Shown piece after piece: positions 42,449 to 50,515 of a stretch of DNA of 64,000 bases; the stretch's first letter is position 1; each line of letters opens with the position of its first letter. The translations under genes and the position numbers were made by a program. Below the pieces are notes generated by a model that did not search any database, was not told where the DNA came from, and saw only the letters and a list, made by a program, of their open reading frames with translations. The stretch covers positions 310,001-374,000 of the forward strand of contig NZ_JABFTV010000001.1 of assembly GCF_021404405.1 (NCBI RefSeq). The letters run 5' to 3'. The stretch comes from Billgrantia aerodenitrificans. Its GTDB lineage: Bacteria; Pseudomonadota; Gammaproteobacteria; Pseudomonadales; Halomonadaceae.

Positions 42449-42886
42449 ATGAAAAAGCGCTTTGCCATCTGGTTGGGATCGCTGGCCATCGTGCTGATGG
42501 GCTGTACCGCCATGGAGGGGGAAATGAGGCACGACGAGCCGCTGGTGAACACCTACTGGAAGCTGACCCAGGTCGGCGATGTGACGCCCCAGGCGGTGGA
42601 CAACCAGCGCGAGGCGCATTTCGTGCTGCACACCGAGGAGAGCCGCGTGGCGGGCTCCACCGGTTGCAACCACCTTGCGGGCAACTATCGGCTGGAAAAC
42701 GACGCCCTTCACTTCGGCCCCTTGATCACCACACGCATGGCCTGCCTGCAAGGCGGCGACACCGAGCAGGCCTTCCTGGCCGCGCTGGAGGCGACAGCGA
42801 CCTGGCAGATCGAAGGCCAGACGCTGACCCTGCGCGATGCGTCTGGCGCTGCCGTGGCGCACTTCGAGGCGGTGCATCTCAACTGA
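42449..42886 (+). CDS. META-domain (HslJ-like) lipoprotein
   Basis: A 145-residue protein with a lipoprotein signal ending in LMGC (Cys at about residue 19) and a META domain: TYWKLTQVGD (about 36-45), VAGSTGCNHLAGNYRLENDALHFGPLITTRMACL (about 72-105). The GCNxxxG and T-x-M-A-C elements are the family hallmark and the two Cys probably form a disulfide. META/HslJ proteins are envelope proteins linked to heat-shock or novobiocin tolerance in E. coli. It stands alone after a 162-base gap in which I see no feature. Confidence 0.88.
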   Translation: MKKRFAIWLGSLAIVLMGCTAMEGEMRHDEPLVNTYWKLTQVGDVTPQAVDNQREAHFVLHTEESRVAGSTGCNHLAGNYRLENDALHFGPLITTRMACLQGGDTEQAFLAALEATATWQIEGQTLTLRDASGAAVAHFEAVHLN

Positions 42887-42940
42887 TTAGCCACCGCCTT
42901 CGGGGGTTGGAGAGCGTATGGAGAGGCACGGAGAGTGCCC

Positions 42941-43414
42941 TCAACTCCAGTCAGGGAACAGAGGCTCGCCTTTTTCCAGCAAGGATTTCAGGCTGGAGAG
43001 TATGGCGGGCCAGCCCACGCTGATACCTTGCAGCACCTTGCTGCCCGGCTCGAACCGGTCGTGAGTCAGCGTCAGGCGAACCTTGCCCATGTACTCCTCG
43101 ATCTCGAAGGTGACCCGTGAAGGCTTCTCAGCCTGGGGCTGAGCTGTCTGTTCGCTTTTCTGCCCTGACATCTCGCCAGACGGGTCGAAGGTGTACGAGA
43201 GGCGCCTCGGCGGGTCGGCTTCCAGCACCTCACCTGCCCAGTCGAGAGAGCCGTCCGGCTTGAGATGCTTGACCGTCGAGCCGGTCTGCCAGTCCGAGGT
43301 GATACTGCGACCGCCCCAATACTGGCGGGTGAACTCGCCGTTGGTCAGTGCTTGCCACACCTTGTCCGGCGTGGTGTCGATGTAGGTGACGTAAACGAAC
43401 TCGGGCTTATTCAT
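42941..43414 (-). CDS. SRPBCC/AHSA1-domain protein (ArsR-linked)
   Basis: A 157-residue START-like (SRPBCC) protein: VYVTYIDTTPDKVWQALTNGEFTRQYWGG (about 7-35) and the C-terminal helix GWPAILSSLKSLLEKGE. It belongs to the AHSA1-like group that pairs with ArsR regulators; a hydrophobic cavity is expected but the ligand is unknown. It overlaps the upstream ArsR gene by 8 bases (43407-43414), so the two are co-translated. Between about 85 and 105 it carries a Gln/Glu/Lys-rich insertion. Confidence 0.88.
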   Translation of the reverse strand: MNKPEFVYVTYIDTTPDKVWQALTNGEFTRQYWGGRSITSDWQTGSTVKHLKPDGSLDWAGEVLEADPPRRLSYTFDPSGEMSGQKSEQTAQPQAEKPSRVTFEIEEYMGKVRLTLTHDRFEPGSKVLQGISVGWPAILSSLKSLLEKGEPLFPDWS

Positions 43415-43736
43415 CTTGGGAGTCCTCCAGGGTTCTTTTCAGCGTGTCCAGCGCCTCTAATCGGTGACGTTCGAACTTCCCGATCCAGCGTTCGTGGATC
43501 TGCTGGATCGGCTCCGGATTCAGGTAGTGCAGCTTCTCCCTGCCGCGCCACACGACCACGACCAGGTTTGCCGCCTCCAGCAGTGCCAGGTGCTTGGTGA
43601 CGCCTTGCCGGGTCATGGCCATGCGCTCGCACAGCTCGCCAAGGGTTTGCCCATTGTCCTCGTACAGACGGTCGAGTAGCTCGCGACGGCAGGGGTCGGC
43701 AAGGGCCTTGAAAACGTCGTTCATGTCGTTGGGCAT
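43407..43736 (-). CDS. ArsR-family regulator, SRPBCC-coupled
   Basis: A 109-residue winged-HTH protein: MNDVFKALADPCRRELLDRLYEDNGQTLGELCERMAMTRQGVTKHLALLEAANLVVVVWRGREKLHYLNPEPI. No metal-binding Cys pair is seen, so it belongs to the metal-free ArsR group linked to SRPBCC genes. The recognition helix MTRQGVTKHLALLE is textbook. The start is 43736 or 43724. A perfect GCAACCA-TT-TGGTTGC palindrome begins 13 bases upstream of the start and is the likely autoregulatory operator. Confidence 0.88.
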   Translation of the reverse strand: MPNDMNDVFKALADPCRRELLDRLYEDNGQTLGELCERMAMTRQGVTKHLALLEAANLVVVVWRGREKLHYLNPEPIQQIHERWIGKFERHRLEALDTLKRTLEDSQDE

Positions 43737-43748
43737 GGAATCATTAAG

Positions 43749-43764
43749 GCAACCATTTGGTTGC
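43749..43764. promoter_or_regulatory. ArsR operator palindrome
   Basis: GCAACCATTTGGTTGC (43749-43764) is a perfect inverted repeat (GCAACCA and TGGTTGC, with TT between) immediately upstream of the ArsR start. The same motif appears twice before the second ArsR-SRPBCC operon near 52.9 kb. Confidence 0.75.
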
Positions 43765-43792
43765 ATGTCAAGATGCTTTGAAGAGGCCGCAG

Positions 43793-44551
43793 TCATACAT
43801 GACCCTTGCTGGGTTGCAAGAACTCGAGGATGGCGGGAGCTAGTCTGGCGGGCTCGAAGAAGGCCTGAGTGTGATCGGCGTCTTCGATGCGTACCAGCCG
43901 GGCTTCCGGCAGCTCATGGGCAAAGCGCTCCATCTGTGGCAGGAGTGGGTCGTGGGTACCGGCGAAGAGCAGGCAAGGGAAGCGTAGCTGGCTCCAAGCC
44001 CCCTTGAACGCCGGCCGGTCGTTTGCCACGGCGGCGGCAAGCGCTTGTGGGTCATTGGCGCGAATTCGCTGTAGGGTGCTATCCGGCATGCGGCCTCCCG
44101 TAGCCTGCTGCACGAGCTTGGCCCAGTCGTCCATGCCGTGGGCGACACCGCGTCGGTAAGGGCTCATGTCCTGGCCATAGGGATGGATGCCACCGAGGGT
44201 CAGGCTGAGCAGCCTATGGGGTGTCTTTCTGGCCAGGCCAAGGCCGATCCAGCCGCCCATCGAGTAGCCGAGGAAATGGACTCGTTCGAGCCCAAGCGTG
44301 TCGATGACGGTCAGCACATCGTCGACGCGATGACTGAGGTTGTAGGCGTCGGGAGCATGCGGCTTGTCGCTGAAGCCATGCCCGCGCGCATCGATCATGA
44401 TCAGACGAAAATGGCGTCCTAGCCGTTTCACCCAGCCAGCTTCGTACCAGCCGGAAATGCTGTCGCTGAAACCGTGCTGAAGGACCAGCGGTGGGCCCTC
44501 TCCAATTTGCTGAAAGTGAATCTTGACGGGGTGGTTGACGACATAAGGCAT
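43793..44551 (-). CDS. alpha/beta hydrolase
   Basis: A 252-residue alpha/beta hydrolase. Oxyanion region LVLQHGFSDS (about 22-31), nucleophile elbow LGYSMGGW (about 93-100, Ser nucleophile), acid in FAGTHDPLLP and His in EDADHTQAFFEP near the end complete a plausible triad. The family includes esterases, haloperoxidase-like enzymes and C-C hydrolases; substrate is undetermined. Start 44551 is preferred over 44569 because a GGAG lies 8 bases upstream. It lies between the BTAD fusion gene and the ArsR gene on the same strand, about 55-70 bases from each. Confidence 0.85.
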   Translation of the reverse strand: MPYVVNHPVKIHFQQIGEGPPLVLQHGFSDSISGWYEAGWVKRLGRHFRLIMIDARGHGFSDKPHAPDAYNLSHRVDDVLTVIDTLGLERVHFLGYSMGGWIGLGLARKTPHRLLSLTLGGIHPYGQDMSPYRRGVAHGMDDWAKLVQQATGGRMPDSTLQRIRANDPQALAAAVANDRPAFKGAWSQLRFPCLLFAGTHDPLLPQMERFAHELPEARLVRIEDADHTQAFFEPARLAPAILEFLQPSKGHV

Positions 44552-44620
44552 GGGGAGACTCCGTTTCATGGGGTCAGGAGTCTTGGGATATAAAACCTGC
44601 GGCGTCCCCTGGTCGTCCTT

Positions 44621-46237
44621 TCAGGTGTTGGGGAGCGTTCCTGGCAGAGTGCTTAGAAAAACGTCCAGGTGGTGCAGGATGCTGCCGGCATCGCCGACCC
44701 ACCACCAGTGGTCCTCGCCGGGAAGCTCCACCCACTGGGCATGGGGCATCTGGCGGGCAAGGAATCGCCCATGTTCCACCGGGACCGCCTGGTCGCCGTG
44801 CCGATGGAGTATCAGCGTGGGGCAGTCGATCCTGGCAAGCAGGGGCCGCACGTCGGTTGACTTCAGCGCCTCGAATACCTGTTTCACCGTGCGCGGACTG
44901 GCGGCAAGGCGCAGGGCTCGTGCCCACCAGGCGCGTCGTTCGACATCGAGTGCCCAGCCGGGGGCGAAGCGCTCGATACAGGCAGGACCGCCCCAGTCGT
45001 CGATCAAGGCCTCGACCTGGGCATCGTAATGCTCGGGTGGGTAGCCCCAAGGGTAGTCGGGCGTGCGCAGGGCCCGCGCCAGGGTGCCGTAGAGAACCAA
45101 AGCCGTGACCCGTTCCGGTGCAGTCGCCGCCAGGGTGAGGGCTGCCGGGCCACCTTCGGAAACGCCCAGCAGAACGACCCTTTCGATGCTTTCGGCATCG
45201 AGAATGGCCAGCAGGTCCCGTGCCGTATGCTGCGGCGTTGCGGCATAGTCGATACGATCGGACAGGCCCACGCCGCGCTTGTCGAAGCACACCACTCTGG
45301 CCATGTGACCGAGCGTCTGCATGAAGCGGGCGAGCTCCGGCTGGTCCCAATAAAAATCGAGATGCGATACGAAGCCTGGCAGGGCTACCAGTGTCAGCGG
45401 GCCCTCTCCATACAATCGATAGGCGACATGGATCCCGTCGCTGACCACGTATCTGACCGGCGTCGGTTCGCTCGTGGGCACGCTCGCCGTGGGATATGCA
45501 CCTTCGGCGATGGTCCGCCGCAGGCTTTCAGTCCTCTCCTGAGGAGAGATCCCCAGCTCTCGCATGAGCGTGACACGGCATTCATCGTACACGCGGAAGG
45601 CCGCAGCCGGGTGTCCGGCTTCGGCGTGGAGCCGCATCAATAGCCGATGTGTCGGCTCGTGCAGAGGATCGAGCGTCAGCCTTCGCTGTGCATAGGTGAG
45701 TGCCGCCTCGTAATCGCTGCCAGCGGCTGCCGCCTGCGCCAGCTGCGTCAGGGCTTCACCGAACCCTTGGCGCAGCTCCTCGCTTACCCGAGCCTGCCAA
45801 TCGGCAAAATCCTGGCACTCGGGAAGCGTGAATCCGAGCAGAAAGTCGTCGCGGTAAAGTGAACTCGCCTGGCGGAGTTCCGTCACTGTCTGTCCGGCAG
45901 GGGCCCGGCTGGCGTGTCGTTCGAGCAGCGAGCGAAAGACGACGGCGTCGGTCGATGCCACCACAGCGGGCGCCAGGGCGACGGTTTCCGAGGTCGTGAC
46001 GAACAGATTGATACCGAGCTGGCGCTGCAAGCGGTGCAGGGTTCGACGCAGGCTGGCTCGGCCCTCGCCGGCAGGAGCTTCGGGCCACAGCAATTCCGCC
46101 AGCAGGTCGCGACCGACAGGCTTGCCGGCCATGGCCAGATAGGTCGCCAGAGCCAGGCCCTTGCGCAGCTTGAGAGGCAGGGAATGGCCGCCGTGCTCCA
46201 GCCGAGGATAACCAAACAGAAACAGCTTCAGCGCCAC
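44621..46237 (-). CDS. BTAD/SARP-type transcriptional activator fused to an alpha/beta hydrolase
   Basis: A 538-residue fusion. Residues 1-75 are an OmpR-like winged HTH as in SARP proteins (LKLRKGLALATYLAMAGKPVGRDLLAELLWPEAP, then SLRRTLHRLQRQLG). Residues about 95-245 are the BTAD helical-repeat domain (LYRDDFLLGFTLPECQDFADW and the LDPLHEPTHRLLMRLHAEAGHPAAAFRVYDECRVTLMRELG signature). Residues about 260-535 are an alpha/beta hydrolase with GVSEGG (Ser), a HGDQAVPVEHG acid region and the His in GEDHWWW. The hydrolase may sense or degrade an inducer. Start GTG 46237 follows GGAG by 8 bases; an upstream frame to 46360 is Pro/Ala-rich and less likely. Confidence 0.85.
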   Translation of the reverse strand: MALKLFLFGYPRLEHGGHSLPLKLRKGLALATYLAMAGKPVGRDLLAELLWPEAPAGEGRASLRRTLHRLQRQLGINLFVTTSETVALAPAVVASTDAVVFRSLLERHASRAPAGQTVTELRQASSLYRDDFLLGFTLPECQDFADWQARVSEELRQGFGEALTQLAQAAAAGSDYEAALTYAQRRLTLDPLHEPTHRLLMRLHAEAGHPAAAFRVYDECRVTLMRELGISPQERTESLRRTIAEGAYPTASVPTSEPTPVRYVVSDGIHVAYRLYGEGPLTLVALPGFVSHLDFYWDQPELARFMQTLGHMARVVCFDKRGVGLSDRIDYAATPQHTARDLLAILDAESIERVVLLGVSEGGPAALTLAATAPERVTALVLYGTLARALRTPDYPWGYPPEHYDAQVEALIDDWGGPACIERFAPGWALDVERRAWWARALRLAASPRTVKQVFEALKSTDVRPLLARIDCPTLILHRHGDQAVPVEHGRFLARQMPHAQWVELPGEDHWWWVGDAGSILHHLDVFLSTLPGTLPNT

Positions 46238-46448
46238 ATGGATATCTCCATCGTAGACAGCCGAAGTGGGTCGGCTCCCAGAGGACGCACAGGCGACGGC
46301 GACCGGGCAAGCTGGCGCCGAGTCGTGAGTGGCAGGCAAGGGGGGCGGGGTGCGCCGCACCTCACCTTGATTCTATCAGCTAACAGCCTGAGCACGCTTC
46401 GACTTCCAACCTCACCGATGCCAACCCCGATGGGTTCAGGAGATGACG

Positions 46449-47219
46449 ATGCGCTGGGTAACGATGCTCTATGCCGTAGTGGCCTATCTAGTGTTCTGGT
46501 TATGTAGCGCCTATTTGATCGGCTTTACTGCCGATATTCTCGTGCCAAGAACGGTGAACCATGGCCCTGTCAGCGAGACAGGGCAGGCGTTACTGATTAA
46601 TGCGAGTCTGATGCTGATGTTCGGTGTACAGCACTCCATCATGGCGCGCCAAGGCTTCAAGCGCTGGTGCCGAGCCTGGATACCGGAACCAATGGAGCGC
46701 AGCACCTACGTGTTGTCGTCATCTCTCATGCTGGGGCTGCTCTACTGGGGCTGGCGGCCCTTGCCCTACACCTTATGGTGGGTGGAGGGCGGTCTTGCCG
46801 TGGCGCTCTGGTGCCTGTTCGTGCTGGGTTGGGCGCTGGTCGTGCATGCCACCTTTCTGATCAGCCATGGAGAACTGTTGGGTGTCAGTCAGGCCTATCG
46901 CCGTCTGCGTGGCAGAGCTCTTCACGAGATCGGCTTTCGCACCCCAGGGCTGCATCGATTGGTGCGTCATCCTCTCATGTCGGGGCTCTTGCTGGCTTTC
47001 TGGTCGACGCCTCACATGACCGTCGGTCATTTCTGTTTCGCGGCAGGCATGAGCCTCTACATTCTGATCGGCATTCACTTCGAGGAGCGTAGTCTGGTGC
47101 GGGCCTTTGGCGACCGCTACCGGGTCTACCAGGCAACGACTCCCATGCTGGTTCCCAGCCTGAGACCGCTGTATCGCGAAGTCGCGTCTCGCTTCATGAA
47201 GCGCAAACGCAGCGTATGA
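46449..47219 (+). CDS. MddA/NnrU-like membrane methyltransferase
   Basis: A 256-residue membrane protein with five or six hydrophobic helices. The C-terminal part has the isoprenylcysteine-methyltransferase-like core: RHPLMSGLLLAFWSTPHMTVGHFCFAAGMSLYILIGIHFEERSLVRAFGDRYRVYQATTPMLVP (about 176-240), with RHP, FEER and the Gly-x-x-Tyr motif. In the MddA branch this fold methylates methanethiol to dimethyl sulfide; other members are NnrU-like. ATG 46449 is chosen because AGGAG lies 6 bases upstream while it abuts 46443. Ends 26 bases inside the convergent grpB-like gene. Confidence 0.7.
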   Translation: MRWVTMLYAVVAYLVFWLCSAYLIGFTADILVPRTVNHGPVSETGQALLINASLMLMFGVQHSIMARQGFKRWCRAWIPEPMERSTYVLSSSLMLGLLYWGWRPLPYTLWWVEGGLAVALWCLFVLGWALVVHATFLISHGELLGVSQAYRRLRGRALHEIGFRTPGLHRLVRHPLMSGLLLAFWSTPHMTVGHFCFAAGMSLYILIGIHFEERSLVRAFGDRYRVYQATTPMLVPSLRPLYREVASRFMKRKRSV

Positions 47220-47727
47220 ACTCGCCCTTGGCCCGGGTGTAGGCTTCGCGATCCGTGCCGTGACGCGAAGCCAGTTCGCGCTTGAGGGCGGCGTAACGCT
47301 CGGCCTGCGCTGGGTCGGCGCGCAGCGCATCGCGGAAGGCGAGCCTCTGGCACCATAGTTCGCCGTCGTGCACCACCACATGCAGATGGTGGGTACGACG
47401 GCCGTTGGCGTGGCGCATGAACCAGCGGCGGTCGGTCAGGCTGGCGTTGAATTCCACCGAGGTGACGTAGCCGTGCTCGAGAATGGACTCGAACAGGGCA
47501 TCGGCCACGGCCATGGAGGCGACCCCGGCCATGACGTCGATGATGGGCTTGGCCGGCATGCCGGGGATGGCGGTACTGCCGATATGCTGCACCTCGATAA
47601 GCTCGGTGGGGAAACGCTCCAGCAGGCGGTTGCGCTCGGCGTCGAAACGTGCCGGCCAGACGGGGTCGTACTCCGCCAGGCGCACCGGCTCGTCAATGGC
47701 CTGCTGCAGCAATTGGGCTTCGTTCAT
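47194..47727 (-). CDS. GrpB family (UPF0157) nucleotidyltransferase-fold protein
   Basis: A 177-residue GrpB protein: LAEYDPVWPARFDAERNRLLERFPTELIEVQHIGSTAIPGMPAKPIIDVMAGV (about 16-70), where IGSTAIPGMPAKPIIDV is the family signature with nucleotidyltransferase-like GS and DxD-like acidic residues. THHLHVVVHDGELWCQRLAFRDALRADP follows. Function of GrpB proteins is unproven, sometimes linked to dephospho-CoA kinase fusions. Its start lies 35 bases inside the AraC-type gene on the same strand, so translation is coupled. The longer frame to 47805 lacks a ribosome site. Confidence 0.88.
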   Translation of the reverse strand: MNEAQLLQQAIDEPVRLAEYDPVWPARFDAERNRLLERFPTELIEVQHIGSTAIPGMPAKPIIDVMAGVASMAVADALFESILEHGYVTSVEFNASLTDRRWFMRHANGRRTHHLHVVVHDGELWCQRLAFRDALRADPAQAERYAALKRELASRHGTDREAYTRAKGEFIRCVCAS

Positions 47728-48715
47728 GAGAGCTCCCGGAAGCGGAGGTTTGTGTGATGGTAGCGGGCTCGCGCTGATGACGCAGGGCGCCGGGAGGGTG
47801 GCCATGAATGCGCTTGAAAGCGCGGCTGAAGGCCGCGGTACTGCCGTAGCCCAGGCGGTAGGCGACGGTTTCGATGGGTTGGCGCTCGCGGCCGATCCAC
47901 TGGGCCGCCAGGCGCATGCGCAGCTCGGTCACGTAACGATGCGGCGTCATGCCCGTTACCGCCAGGAAGCGCTCGGCGAATACCGAGCGCGAGCTGCCCA
48001 TCTCGGCGGCAAGCTCCGCCACCGTCCAGTTGCGCCCCGGCTCACGGTGCAGGGCTGCGATGACGCGGCCCAGGCGCGGGTCGCGCAGCGCTTCGATCCA
48101 GCCGGTGGCATCGCCACAGCCGCACTCCACCCAGCCGCGCACGATGAAGGCCGCCATCACGTCGGCGAGCCGCGCCAGAATGGCGGCATAACCCGCACGT
48201 TCGTTCTTCGCCTCGCGCTCCATCGCCTCGAGCATGGGCAGGATTTCGGGCTGGCGCTCGAGCAGGGTGCCGACGTACATCACTTCGGGCATCAGCGAGA
48301 CCAGGGCGTGCATGCTGCCCAGATCGAATTCCATGCAGCCGCTGAAGGTCAGGGCGCCATCCTGGGTGCAATTCTTCGGGCAGGCGCGAATCGCGCTGAC
48401 CGCCTCGCACAGCCTGGCGCTTTCGAAGGTGGCTACGTCCTGGGCCGGCTGGTCGGGGGAGGAGAGCAGGGCATGCAGGCCGCCGCGTGGCAGCAATAGC
48501 GCATCGCCGGTGGCCAGGGTGTGAACGCTGCCGCTGGGGCTGCGCAGGTAGACGGGGCCGCGGGCCACGAAGTGGAACTGCGCCCAGCCCTCCACCTGGC
48601 CGAACTCCACCCCCATTGGGGGTGAGAGCTGAATGCGGCGATAGGCGATGCCGCGCAGGCGCATGCCGAGCAGCAGCTCACTGACCAGGTCGTTGGGTAG
48701 TTCCGGTTTTGGCAT
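47693..48715 (-). CDS. AraC-family regulator with cupin_6 domain
   Basis: A 340-residue AraC protein. The N-terminal cupin_6 domain (about 10-190) includes MPKPELPNDLVSELLLGMRLRGIAYRRIQ and FHFVARGPVYLRSPSGSVHTLATGDALLLPRGGLHALL. The C-terminal HTH pair (about 215-320) ends VAYRLGYGSTAAFSRAFKRIHGHPPGALR. A CGCGDAT segment mid-protein has two close Cys. Start 48715 has GAGGGGG about 8 bases upstream. It is divergent from a NepI-like exporter gene, 161 bases away, which is its likely target. Confidence 0.88.
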   Translation of the reverse strand: MPKPELPNDLVSELLLGMRLRGIAYRRIQLSPPMGVEFGQVEGWAQFHFVARGPVYLRSPSGSVHTLATGDALLLPRGGLHALLSSPDQPAQDVATFESARLCEAVSAIRACPKNCTQDGALTFSGCMEFDLGSMHALVSLMPEVMYVGTLLERQPEILPMLEAMEREAKNERAGYAAILARLADVMAAFIVRGWVECGCGDATGWIEALRDPRLGRVIAALHREPGRNWTVAELAAEMGSSRSVFAERFLAVTGMTPHRYVTELRMRLAAQWIGRERQPIETVAYRLGYGSTAAFSRAFKRIHGHPPGALRHQREPATITQTSASGSSHERSPIAAAGH

Positions 48716-48876
48716 CTCGTACCCCCTCACCGTGTTTGCGCAACCGCCAAGCGTACCGCTCATGTCGATTCGGATGAACGATCAATTATTCGAGAGCTTC
48801 TAGCATAGATCGTCCGACTCGGTCGCTCTAGTCTTCTCGTTCCTGACGAAAGCTTCTCTAGGAAAGGAGAACGAGC

Positions 48877-50061
48877 ATGAACGAGTTGGAACCGCGGGCA
48901 CGACCCGCCTGGGGGGCGGTCATCTCGATGGCCCTCGGCGTGTTCGGGCTGGTCACGGCGGAGTTCCTTCCTGCCAGCCTGCTGACGCCAATGGCGGCGG
49001 ACCTGGGCATTACCGAAGGCATGGCGGGCCAGGCGGTGACGGTGACCGCAGCGGTGGCGCTGCTCACCAGCCTGCTGATCTCGACAGCGACCCGACGCAT
49101 CGACAGGCGCCATGTGCTGTTGGGCTTCTCCATGCTGCTGGTGGCCTCGAACCTGATGGTGGCGTTTGCCCCCAACCTGACGGTACTGCTGATCGGTCGC
49201 GTGCTGCTGGGGATGGCGCTGGGAGGTTTCTGGACCATGTCGATCGCCACCATGATGCGCCTGGTGCCCGAGGATCTGGTGCCGCGGGGGCTGTCGATCA
49301 TGTTCAGCGGCGTTTCCGCTGCGACCATCGCCGCGGCGCCGCTGGGCAGCTACTTCGGCGATCTGCTCGGCTGGCGCGACGTGTTCCGCATGGCAGCGAT
49401 GCTGGGTGTGCTGGCGCTGATCGTGCAATTCCTCACCCTGCCACGCATGGCACCCAGCGGCATGACCCGCCTGCGTACCCTGTTCGACGTGCTGATGCGG
49501 CCACGGGTGGGCCTGGGCATGCTGGCCGCGGCCCTGGTCTTCACCGGCCACTTCGCCTTCTTCACCTATATACGTCCGTTCCTCGAAACGGTGACCGGTG
49601 TCGGCGTGAGCGGTGTGGCTACCATCCTGCTGGGGTTCGGCGTGGCCAACTTCCTCGGTAACTATCTCGGTGGCTGGATGGTCGAGCGCAGCCTGCGGCT
49701 GACCATGCTCTTGATGCCGCTGCTGATGGGTACGCTCGGTCTCTCACTGGTGCTGCTGGAAAGCACGCCGGTCACCGATGCCGCCCTGGTGGCAGTGTGG
49801 GGGCTGGCCTTCGGTGCCATCCCGGTGGCGTGGTCGACCTGGCTCACCCGCACGGTGCCGGACGAGGCCGAGAGCGCCAGCGGGCTGCTGGTAGCCGCCA
49901 TCAACCTGGCAATCGCCACAGGTGCTGCCGTGGGCGGGCTCATCTTCGACCTGGGCGGAGCACTCAACGTGTTCGCCGCCAGCGCCGCGGTACTGCTGCT
50001 GGCCGCGCTGATGATTCTGATGGGCGTAAGGACACGGCCGCTGGCTAGTGCATCGACCTGA
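48877..50061 (+). CDS. MFS exporter, NepI-like (purine ribonucleoside efflux family)
   Basis: A 394-residue twelve-helix DHA1 transporter closely matching E. coli NepI in many blocks: VTAEFLPASLLTPMAADLGITEGMAGQAVTVTA, RVLLGMALGGFWTMSIATMMRLVP, FAFFTYIRPFL and WGLAFGAIPVAWSTWLTRTVP. NepI exports purine ribonucleosides such as inosine; other close relatives export drugs or arabinose-like sugars, so the substrate is an inference. AAAGGAG lies 8 bases before the ATG. A terminator follows at 50081 and a divergent AraC gene precedes. Confidence 0.85.
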   Translation: MNELEPRARPAWGAVISMALGVFGLVTAEFLPASLLTPMAADLGITEGMAGQAVTVTAAVALLTSLLISTATRRIDRRHVLLGFSMLLVASNLMVAFAPNLTVLLIGRVLLGMALGGFWTMSIATMMRLVPEDLVPRGLSIMFSGVSAATIAAAPLGSYFGDLLGWRDVFRMAAMLGVLALIVQFLTLPRMAPSGMTRLRTLFDVLMRPRVGLGMLAAALVFTGHFAFFTYIRPFLETVTGVGVSGVATILLGFGVANFLGNYLGGWMVERSLRLTMLLMPLLMGTLGLSLVLLESTPVTDAALVAVWGLAFGAIPVAWSTWLTRTVPDEAESASGLLVAAINLAIATGAAVGGLIFDLGGALNVFAASAAVLLLAALMILMGVRTRPLASAST

Positions 50062-50080
50062 AAGCTGTCTGGTTGAAGTA

Positions 50081-50109
50081 CGCGGCCCGCTTCGGCGGGC
50101 TGCGTTTTT
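50081..50109 (+). terminator. Rho-independent terminator of the NepI-like gene
   Basis: CGCGGCCCGC-TTCG-GCGGGCTGCG (50081-50104), a 10-bp stem with one G-A mismatch and a stable TTCG loop, is followed by TTTTT (50105-50109), 20 bases after the stop codon. Confidence 0.9.
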
Positions 50110-50172
50110 GCCTTCGCTTCCCTCAGCTGTTAGCGTGGGGTGAAAGAAGAACCAACAATGGGAGCAAATGAC

Positions 50173-50376
50173 ATGGATTCCGCCGTCAACTCCAGCGTGG
50201 GCCAGACGCTGATCATGCAGCAGGTCCAAGCCGCACAGCAGGTGCAGCTCGAGGTCTACAAGGAAGCGCTAGACATGCAGAAGGATCAGGTCCAGGCGCT
50301 GATGGCCTCGGCTTCGGTGGAGCCGCAGTTGGCCAACGATGGTATGGTTGGTACGCAGATCAATACCTACGCCTAG
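50173..50376 (+). CDS. YjfB-like putative motility protein
   Basis: A 67-residue protein rich in Gln, Ala, Val and Met: VGQTLIMQQVQAAQQVQLEVYKEALDMQKDQVQALM. This is the YjfB pattern (PF14070), small helical proteins found in flagellated bacteria and tentatively named motility proteins. Start 50173 (MDSAVNSS) follows GGGAG by 8 bases; GTG 50140 and ATG 50158 are weaker alternatives. It is monocistronic, between a terminator and a large palindromic repeat. No flagellar genes are nearby. Confidence 0.7.
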   Translation: MDSAVNSSVGQTLIMQQVQAAQQVQLEVYKEALDMQKDQVQALMASASVEPQLANDGMVGTQINTYA

Positions 50377-50381
50377 TCTTG

Positions 50382-50515
50382 GCCGCAAAATTTCTGCGCT
50401 TGCCCATACGGCGTTAAAAATCGGCTCAAAGTACTCATTTACACCCCGTAAACTCCGTCTTTTCGCCGATTTTTGCCTTGTCTGGCCTTCGCTCGAAGAT
50501 TTTTCAGCTCAAGCC
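50382..50515. repeat. large imperfect palindrome, repeated-element type
   Basis: AAAAATCGGC (50416-50425) is mirrored by GCCGATTTTT (50465-50474); inside them TTTAC-ACCCC-GTAAA forms a second hairpin. Outside, GCAAAATTTCTGCGC and the complementary GAAGATTTTTCAGC side extend the pairing loosely to about 130 bases. It fills the gap between two convergent genes and could act as a two-way terminator. I recall near-identical blocks (GGCTCAAAGTACTCATTTAC) between genes in Halomonas and related genomes, which would make it a dispersed repeat. Confidence 0.6.
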
